Origin: Dryas octopetala
Lineage: Eukaryota > Streptophyta > Magnoliopsida > Rosales > Rosaceae
Length of the DNA: 64,000 nt
Direction: 5' to 3'
Assembly (NCBI GenBank): GCA_963921425.1
Contig: OY992838.1
Coordinates: 14,384,001 to 14,448,000 of the forward strand
The notes under the pieces were generated by a model. It ran no database searches and had not been told where the DNA came from. It worked only from the letters and a program-made list of their open reading frames with translations. The first letter of the stretch is position 1. Each line of letters starts with the position of its first letter. Below, in pieces: positions 56,465 to 64,000 of the stretch. The translations under genes and the position numbers were made by a program.

Positions 56465-59400
56465 ATGATGATGACTGGAGAGCATGGCAAGGAGGAGTAC
56501 TTGCCGGAGTCCAGTGGCGGCGGCGGCGGCGGCTGGATGAGTTTGCTGAGGACTTTAGAACGTGACGAAATTTTGCAAGTTTTGTCAAATGGGTTTTGTC
56601 AGTGCTGCCAAGTCGTTTTGGAGGATCGAATTCACAGCTTCATGAACAGTAAGAAATCGATATACCATCTCTGCATTTTTTGTTTTGAATTTCGCATTAA
56701 TTCCTGTGAGTGAGAATAACAGAATTATTGGTTGTTTTTCTTTTCTTAATTATTATTTCTTATGAACAAATTATGTTTTAAGTTTATTCCTTTCTTCAAG
56801 TAGCTGATATATTTTACTTTTTTTGCTTTTGCTGTGGCCTGTGGGGTTTTTACTGTTTGTTTCATACCTTACCTTTTAGTATAAAAATAGAAAAAACAAA
56901 AGAATGTTTTATATGCCCAATTCAGTATTTTTGGGTTTTCTAGCTAGCTGTCCCTTTTTCTCCAATTAGGGAAATGTTAAGGTGGTTAGTTACGTTAGTA
57001 TATTTCATAAACTACTTTGTGTTTGTTATTGCACAGATATATATATATATATATATGTTATCATTAACCATTAATGCATTCTATCCTTTCCTTTTCTTTG
57101 TTTTTATTTTTTTTTTCCTTATAAGCAGAGAAAGTGGATGAGGTATCCTTTTCTAGTGATAACCACACAAGATATACACAAAAGATATCCTACCCATCAA
57201 CACAAAGAGGACACAGAGGCAATTCATTTGAGCATTCAGGTTCTCAAAGATCACTCAATGGAAATTCCTCATCCATTCATGATGGGTTATCGGAGGATCC
57301 GAATGAGCATAACCGATTATTAGAAGTTCGCAGAAAGAAGGACTTCATTCACATTGAGAATATAAGTGGAAGAGCAACAAATGTGCTATTGGGCCTAGAG
57401 CTACATACTCGGGTTTTTAACTCGGGTGAGCAGAAGAAAATTGTTGAATGCATCTATAGTTTACAACGTATGGGGCAAAAGGGACAGCTGAGAGGTATAA
57501 TTTATTTTGACAGCGCGCTATAGTAAATTCCACACATGTTTAATTTCCATTCAACTGTTTGGGTTCCTGGCCGGGTTGTGCTTAAGTGTGCAAAAAATGA
57601 GATAACACATCATTCAGATGTAAAAACAACCTATCTGCAAAGAGTAGAAGAAATGGAAGAGTTCTCTAGCAGTTGATAATGCTATAAATGATTAATTCGA
57701 TATCTTCAACAAAACATTCTAGGAGGATCTTGGTTAGTCTGATCTATCTAGATTGGGAAGGAGTTTTGTTTTCATTTTGGGGGTTTTTTTTTTTGGTTTC
57801 TGTTCGGGTTCTTTAATGGTCATCTATTGTTTGTCATTTATCTTAGGCTTTATTGCATTTTACCGACTGGACTTTGAGGCCAATCTCACTTTATAACTTA
57901 ATAAAATTAAAAACTGTGCTAATTTATCACCTTAATTAAAATTTTTTGCAATGTCAGACCTCGGGCAGATTTCGTCATACTTTCCGTCAAACATAAGCAC
58001 GTGCGTCGTACGTGATCTCCTTTTAAGGGGGTTTATGGTCTTTTTATGTCTAATTTGAAGTGTATTTAGAAGTTTTTCATTGTAAAAAAAGAGGTTGTAT
58101 GTAAAAGAAGCAAATCATCCTTATAGCTATTGCACTACTAATACTCCTAAATACAATAAAAATCTTTCGTACGCACTTCAAATTTGACATACAAAGACCA
58201 AAAAGCCCGGCCCCCTTAAAAGTGGGTCATGTGTGACGACACATGATTATTTTTAACGGAACTGTTATGAAATTTACCTGAGTTATGATATTGCAAAAAA
58301 AATTTAAATTTAGTAAATTGGTACAATTTGTTTATTAGGTGATAAAGTGAAATCGATCTCAAAACAAGGTAGATAAAGTGTTAAAAAGCCAATAATTTAT
58401 GGTGGCTTGTTTACTGTAGATTGCTTGTAGTTCTTAAGATTTTGTGGACTGCTGGTCCACATTGATTGTTCTTCCCCTTTGTATACCATTAATATAAGCA
58501 CTATGTTTCTTTTTTTAAAAAAGAAAATGTCCTGGGAATAATATGCATGGCTATTACAAATCATATTTCCTTAGTATAGGCCTCTATCTGATTAGACAAT
58601 GTAAACTCTAACTTGCTATTTTGTTAGTAGCTATCGTTATAAAGATATCATGAAAACAATCATTAATTTATGGGTGGACTTCTTTCCGTCTCCTCATTTC
58701 CAAGCATGTGGGTTTGCCGTTTGCATAACATATATGTGAAATAAAATGAATCAGATATTTGTCGTTCCTTATTCCATTTGTAACTTTTGCTTGCATATCT
58801 TACAGAACGTACATATACTGAACCTAGAAAATGGATGCGTGGCAAAGGACGTGTAACAATACAGTTTGGTTGTTGCTACAATTATGCAGTGGTACCTCTA
58901 TGTATTCTCTCTATGTACTATTAGTATTTAATTCAAATTACAATGTATATTAGCTTTATGTTATTTTGTGTGACATTACAGGATAAGAATGGGAACCCAC
59001 CAGGTATAGTTAGAGATGAAGAAGTTGATGTGCTACCTCCTTTGTTCAAGCAAATGATAAGGAGAATGGTAAAGTGGCACGTATTACCTCCAACATGCAT
59101 CCCTGACAGCTGCATTGTGAATATATATGATGAAGGAGATTGTATTCCTCCTCACATCGACCACCATGATTTTGTTAGACCTTTTTGCACAGTTTCCCTT
59201 TTGGCAGAGTGCAATATACTTTTTGGTTCAAATCTAAAGATTGTGGGTCCAGGAGAATTTTTAGGACCTGTTTCTATACCTTTGCCTCTCGGGTATGCTT
59301 TTTGGTCTGCTTCTCTTCTCAATTGATCACTTCTGTTTTAATTGTTTGATCACTACTTACCACTTACTTGAGCATTTCTTTAAAAACTGGTAACACAAAA

Positions 59401-61055
59401 TCAAGTTTGTGATAACTTACTACATTCTTGATCGCTAGTTACCGCATTCTTGATTGTTTATTCAAGAACTGGTAATTCGAGATCAATTAAGTTTGTGGTA
59501 ACTTACTACATTCTTGATCGCTAGTTACCATATTCTTGAGCGTTTATTCAAAAACTGGTAACTCCGAATCAAGTTTGTGGTAACTCTTCAAAAAAAGCAT
59601 AACTAGATGAGTTACCATTTTCTTGATATCTCGCTCAAGTAATTGGTAATTTCGGATCAAGTTTTGGGTAACATACCATATTCTTGATCACTAGTTACCA
59701 CATTTTTGAGCGTTTATTCAAGAACTGGTAACTTACAATATTCTTGAGCGTTAATTCAAGAACTAGTAACTCCGGATCAAATTTTTGGTAACTCTTAAAA
59801 AATGGGTCTATCTAGATGAGTTACCACTTCTTGATATCTCGCTCAAGAAATTAGTAATTCTGGATCAAGTTTTGGGTAACTTACCACATTCTTGATTGCT
59901 AGTTACCACATTCTTGAACGTTTATTCAAGAACTGGTAACTCCAGATCAAATTTTTGGTAACTTACCACATTCTTGATCGCTAGTTACCACTTACTTGAG
60001 CTGGTAAGTTACCACTATCTTGATCGTCAGTTACCACATTCTTGATCGTCAGTTACCACATTCTTGATCATTAGTTACCATATTCTTGATCGCTAGTTAC
60101 CACATTCTTGATCGCTAGTTACCACATTCTTGGAGGCATTATATGCCCGCAGTCATTGTAGACGCTGTCTTTCTATTGTTTACAGTTGATATAATCAGCT
60201 CCTTATTATTGAAATGCATCCTCATTTTTCAATCAAATAGCGCATTCATGTTAGAGCTAGATAAAAATTTTATATAGAGTGTCAATGTATACCAAAGTGG
60301 CATTTCTTTTGAATGCTCTCTCTCTCTTTCGCATTTTCTTTTCCTACATTAATTATGTTCTAATAGAAAATGTTTAGCTATAACTAATAAATCAAATATT
60401 TCCTAGTTAACTCATAGCACTACTATTGGCCAAAAAAAACTCATAGCACTACTAAGATATATATATTTTTTTTTTTTCCTTCAAGAAAAAATATATGAGG
60501 AATGTATGCTGGATTTTGTAGTTAATTAATTGTTAATTGCTATACATATGATTTGCAGATCAGTGCTTATTCTAAATGGTAATGCAGCAGACATTGCTAA
60601 GCATTGTGTTCCTGGTGTTCGATCGAGCAAGAAGGTATCCTATATATCATGTTCCCCTTCAATACAATCACTTTTTCTTTTCGTCTTTTTAATTATTTTT
60701 TATTTTTATGTATTTCCTGAATATTTTCTGCAAGCACTGTAGGATTTCGATTACTTTTCGAAAAATGGATAATAGCAAACAACCATACCATTATTTTCCC
60801 GATCCCGAGCTTCAGGGAATTAGATCTGTCGCGTGTTCCCCCTTTGCCAAATTTCAAGTCCAGCAAGAACAACAAGAGAAGCCCTTTTCTCCTTTCAAGT
60901 CACATGTCCAAAAGAACCTCCATCAACGTGACAAATTTGACCGCGATAAATCCAACAATGTTAAGAAGAGGAATAGCAACTCTTTTCTTCTTGAGAAAGA
61001 TGATTTCCCTCCAGGTTTAAATTATGAGAACAGCCGCATGGTCAAGAAAAGGTGA
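56465..61055 (+). CDS. ALKBH9B: ALKBH9B-like RNA N6-methyladenosine demethylase
   Basis: Six exons: 56465-56648, 57129-57494, 58806-58891, 58982-59292, 60559-60634 and 60735-61055, giving ~447 residues. The family signature is clear: RKWMRGKGRVTIQFGCCYNY, IVNIYDEGDCIPPHIDHHDF and SVLILNGNAADIAKHC, then ISITFRKMD. Fe(II) ligands are the H and D of HID (~270, 272) and the H of AKHC (~331); the 2-oxoglutarate Arg is in TFRKMD (~350). It has a poly-Gly stretch near the N-terminus (GGC repeat). Plant ALKBH9B removes m6A from RNA in cytoplasmic granules. The exon 6 acceptor matters: the strong TGTAG at 60742 would shift the frame to a quick stop, whereas CTGCAAG at 60734 keeps it and adds HCR. The TGA at 61053 overlaps a possible GTGAGT donor; splicing to 61321 would end the protein in SHS instead. 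Confidence 0.9.
57846..58390. mobile_element. MITE in intron 2 of the ALKBH9B-like gene
   Basis: Left arm GGCTTTATTGCATTTTACCG and inverted right arm GGCTTTTTAACACTTTATCT lead into paired blocks (CCAATCTCACTTTATAAC versus CGATTTCACTTTATCACC; GTACGTGATCTCC versus TCACACATGACCCAC). ~545 bp, no ORF. The 9-bp flanks agree poorly (5 of 9), so it is old. Ends are of the GGCTTTTT type seen at 61669. Confidence 0.75.
59335..60130. repeat. Minisatellite in intron 4 of the ALKBH9B-like gene
   Basis: Imperfect units built from CACATTCTTGATCGCTAGTTAC, GAGCGTTTATTCAAGAACTGGTAACTCC and GGATCAAGTTTTGGGTAACT. A full unit is ~80-90 bp; short ~30-bp units take over at 60000-60125. GGTAACT and AGTTACC alternate, so folded structures are possible. 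Confidence 0.9.
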
Positions 61056-61659
61056 GTTATAATTTGATTTTTTTTTTTTTCTTTCTCTTAGTTGCATGTA
61101 TCTGTAGGATTTGGTTTATTGTATCCTAAAACAATTGGCTGTTTTCATAAAGTCATTCTTCTGTATCCTTTAATAAACTCTTTGTATTTTTAGTGTTAAT
61201 TTAATAAAAGTTTGTACTTAATCAGAGTGATGCATAGGAGAGTGGGGATAGACCTAAACTTGCATATCTGCTTTCTTTGTATAATGGCATGGTTTGACAT
61301 CTTATGTTGTGTTCTGTTCTAGCCACAGTTAAACAAGTAAGTCGACCAATGAGAGAATTTTCTTTGGCCAGGTTTGTGAGAGAGCTAGATGTGAAAGTTT
61401 TTGGGTTTTGGTTATGGGAATCAAAACTACTCTTCATTGTTTCTTGTACGCATTATTCATTTGAAGGATAAGGTACGTACGTGTTAACCATAAGTAGATA
61501 TTTGTGAAATCACCTCCAATCTGGCATAAACTGCTAACAATATACCCAAGTGTCATATACACAAAGGCTACAGAAGGATACAGCAACATATACAAACAAG
61601 AATTTGAGTTTGTATTACTCTTATAATATTTTGATTATGGGTTCTCAAAACCATGACCA
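61056..61659 (+). other. 3' flank of the ALKBH9B-like gene
   Basis: Contains the possible acceptor TTCTAG at 61320 (alternative last exon, SHS-stop). The rest is AT-rich with no separate gene. Confidence 0.5.
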
Positions 61660-61668
61660 TATATGAAA

Positions 61669-63365
61669 GGCTTTTTATCATGTTACCCACCTGAACTTTA
61701 ATCTGTTTTTCACTTTACCACATAATAAATTTTTTGACTCGGTGTATCACCTGAATTTTAAAAAATTTTCAATGTGAAACCTCCTTCCAATTCTGTCACA
61801 TTTTCTGTTAAAAATAAGGCTATTTTGGTCTTTTTATCTTAATTTACTGTTCATCATCTTCAACCTCAAGCCTCATGTTTTTCAATTTTTATCTCAACTT
61901 CACCCCTACTTTTGACTCATCAAATTTCCACCAAATTCAACAAACTTATACTCATTTTAAAGCTATGCAACTCCTCTTTATAACCATACAAAGATCACTC
62001 AAAATAGACGGGTAAAATGCAAGATAATTGTTCTCAAAGGTAGGTACCCGAAATTGTCCAAAATTTGCAGATTTCCCAAAATTCATCCAAATTCAATTCT
62101 TTTTGATTCTCAACATCCAATTCGGTTCCTAAGGCTAAGGAATGATAAATTATAACTTATAGTTCAATTAAAATCATAGAAAACTCGATCAAAAGGAATG
62201 AAAATCAAAAACCCAAAACTGAAAATTTACTCTCTACACCCCAACTCGAAAATCACTTCAATTCTCCTTCAAACTCTAGGTTGTTTGTGATCCTATAAAC
62301 ATCTCTAACAATTATATAAACCTCACCAAAACAGATTTCATCACCAAATTCGAAATCAAAGAAAAACAGAGTGTATGCAATTGGAGTTTACCTCTTCTCC
62401 TTTCCAGCTTTCTCCTTTCTCTTTCTCTGTATTCCTCTCTTTGTCCCTTTCTCTCCTTCTTCTCCTCTCTCTCTGGTTTTTCCTTTCTTCTTCCTTTTTC
62501 TTTCTTTCTCTCGAGTTCTCTTTGGTTCTGCTAGGTTTGATGTTCTAAGTTGTGTTTAAAACCCCAGCCTTATACCACCAACACCACACCACACCACCAC
62601 AAACACACACCTCACTTAAACCACCACCCAGCCACCTCTTAGAATAACCAATCAAAACTATACTCTAAAACAACAAAAGAAAATAGAGAAGTGTAGAAGC
62701 TACTATCTTCTACACGTCCAAATTTTTTTTTAAACATAAATATAAAAATAATTGCAACTAATTAGACAAAATTATTAGCTAATTTAATAAAAACTGAGTT
62801 ATTTCATTTTACTTCTCTTGATTTTGACTTCTAAGTTTTGAGGTTTATGTTTTTTATGGGGATTTTGAAGGAAATTGAAGGAATTTGGAGTTGGGTGAAA
62901 TTTGGGGTGATGAATTTGAAAGAAATTGAAGTTCGGTGAAATTTGAAAAATCTGCAATTTTTTTTAGATAATTTGGCAGTTTCGGGTAGCCTAGTTTGTG
63001 ACCCATTATCTCGAGTTTCATAGCTTCTTTTTGAATTATTTTTATATGGTTGTAAAGAGGAGTTTCATGGTTTCAAAATCAGTATAAGATTGTTGATTTT
63101 GATGGAGATTTGATGAGTCAAAAGTAGGAGTGAAGTTGAGATAAAAATTAGAAAACATGAGGCTTGAGGTTGAAGATGATGAACAGTAAATTAACATAGA
63201 AAGACCAAAATAACCTTATTTTTAACAGAAAATGTGACGGAATTAGACGAAAGGTCTCACATTGAAAATATTTTAAAATTCAGGTGGCACATCGAGTCAA
63301 AAAATTTATTAAGTGGTGAAGTAAAAATCGGGTCAAAGTTCAGGTGAGTAACATGATAAAAAGCC
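61669..63365. mobile_element. Mutator-type long-TIR element with perfect 9-bp TSD
   Basis: The 1697-bp element begins GGCTTTTTATCATGTTACCC and ends with its near complement. The target duplication TATATGAAA is exact at 61660-61668 and 63366-63374. Arms can be followed ~350-400 bp (AACCTCAAGCCTCATGTTTT pairs with AAACATGAGGCTTGAGGTT). The unpaired centre (~62050-62850) has a CT-rich leader-like stretch and CACCACACC repeats, but no transposase. Confidence 0.93.
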
Positions 63366-63374
63366 TATATGAAA

Positions 63375-64000
63375 ATTTCACATTGTCTTCTTAAATTTGG
63401 CTGATGCACACCAAATAAGAAAAAAAGAAAAGAGAAAGGGTCAAACAGGGAAACAAACCAATAGTCAAGAATGCTAAGCAAATGACTTATGAATCAATGA
63501 GTAGCCAAATTGAATGAACAGTTACACAAAATCAAACAGCCATATACAGGAGCATTTGATGAAGAACATGTCCATAAATTGATGACTCAATAAGAAATTA
63601 TTGGGTATAACAGAAACATTGCCACGTAATATAACCAACTTATGTGTTATACATTGCCATGTCGTCCAACAATACCCTTACACGTTGGATTGGTTACACT
63701 ACGTACGTGGTGGTGTATCAGTTATACTGTTACCCTAAAAAATCACGGCAGACTTAGCCGAGAAAATTGATTCACTGGTAGTCCTTATACTTTGTGCGCA
63801 GGCGTGCCACTGCATGGCCAGATGGGCGGATACAGAATGTATTATGATGCCTAGTTTGTTGTATTACACCGTGATTCAAACTCCCAATCAAACGAACGTG
63901 CGGCAGGATAAGGAACAAAAACCTCGCCTAGATTCAATCGCCTTGATCCTCAAGGATTTCTAATTACTTGGTGTGACTATAACAGTGTGCTCGAAAGTAA
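63375..64000. other. Right-edge region, no gene seen
   Basis: The last ~300 bases are less AT-rich and may belong to a gene or element beyond the window. Nothing can be named from what is present. Confidence 0.4.

Noticed and set aside
59335-60130. CRISPR-like or coding repeat array
   Set aside because: No unique spacers and no open frame; it lies in an intron of a plant gene.
61222-61437. Separate small gene downstream of the ALKBH9B-like gene
   Set aside because: No family resemblance; the plus-strand text is better explained as 3' flank or an alternative last exon.
1-64000. tRNA or rRNA genes
   Set aside because: I saw no cloverleaf-type A/B box pair or rRNA sequence on either strand by reading; a tRNAscan run would settle it.

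Overview
The window is nuclear DNA of a eudicot plant. GT-AG introns, AT-rich intergenic DNA, a copia retrotransposon primed by initiator tRNA-Met, and MULE, CACTA and hAT transposons all point that way. An LRR receptor kinase of the MIK2-like type and an ALKBH9B-like gene with exons at plant-typical positions fit a woody Rosaceae such as Prunus, but the genus is inference. Most of the 64 kb is transposon-derived. Only two host genes look largely intact.

Layout. 1-8340: the right part of a Mutator-like element with two convergent genes, a ULP1-type (C48) peptidase gene (+) and a MURA-type transposase (-). Each has one visible lesion. 8345-22445: two tandem copies (A and B) of a segment holding a terminal-inverted-repeat element with ~180-bp internal tandem repeats, then a relic of the downstream receptor kinase, then an LTR-like relic. 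Copy A alone is split by a 3520-bp CACTA transposon (9935-13454, TSD ATG). That element carries co-oriented exon fragments of four unrelated host genes: ethanolamine-phosphate cytidylyltransferase, a cyclic-nucleotide-gated channel, a TIC32-like dehydrogenase and protein phosphatase 1. This is the most striking object in the window.

22458-31305: degraded flank, a 9-bp-TSD MITE, the complete LRR receptor kinase gene (24985-28535), then an annexin pseudogene. 31608-39207: a three-finger CCCH zinc-finger gene whose last exon carries a full copia element with seemingly identical 337-bp LTRs, a 5-bp TSD and an open 1395-codon polyprotein. 39928-41740: non-autonomous hAT element with perfect 8-bp TSD. 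42512-47776: second CACTA element with long arrays of a GGGCGACGAA subterminal motif, a C-rich tract and a degraded Transposase_24-type gene but no TNP2. 48.5-54.5 kb: simple repeats, a small hAT MITE, a fragment related to the first MULE, an unrecognised gene relic and an inverted-repeat element.

56465-61055: an ALKBH9B-like RNA demethylase gene in six exons, with a MITE in intron 2, a minisatellite in intron 4 and a duplicated promoter segment. 61669-63365: long-TIR MULE-type element with perfect 9-bp TSD.

The host genes show no operon-like cooperation. The region reads as a receptor-kinase neighbourhood eroded by duplication, internal deletion and nested transposition. Exon limits were set by hand from reading frames and GT/AG sites, and family names come from recognised motifs, not database searches.
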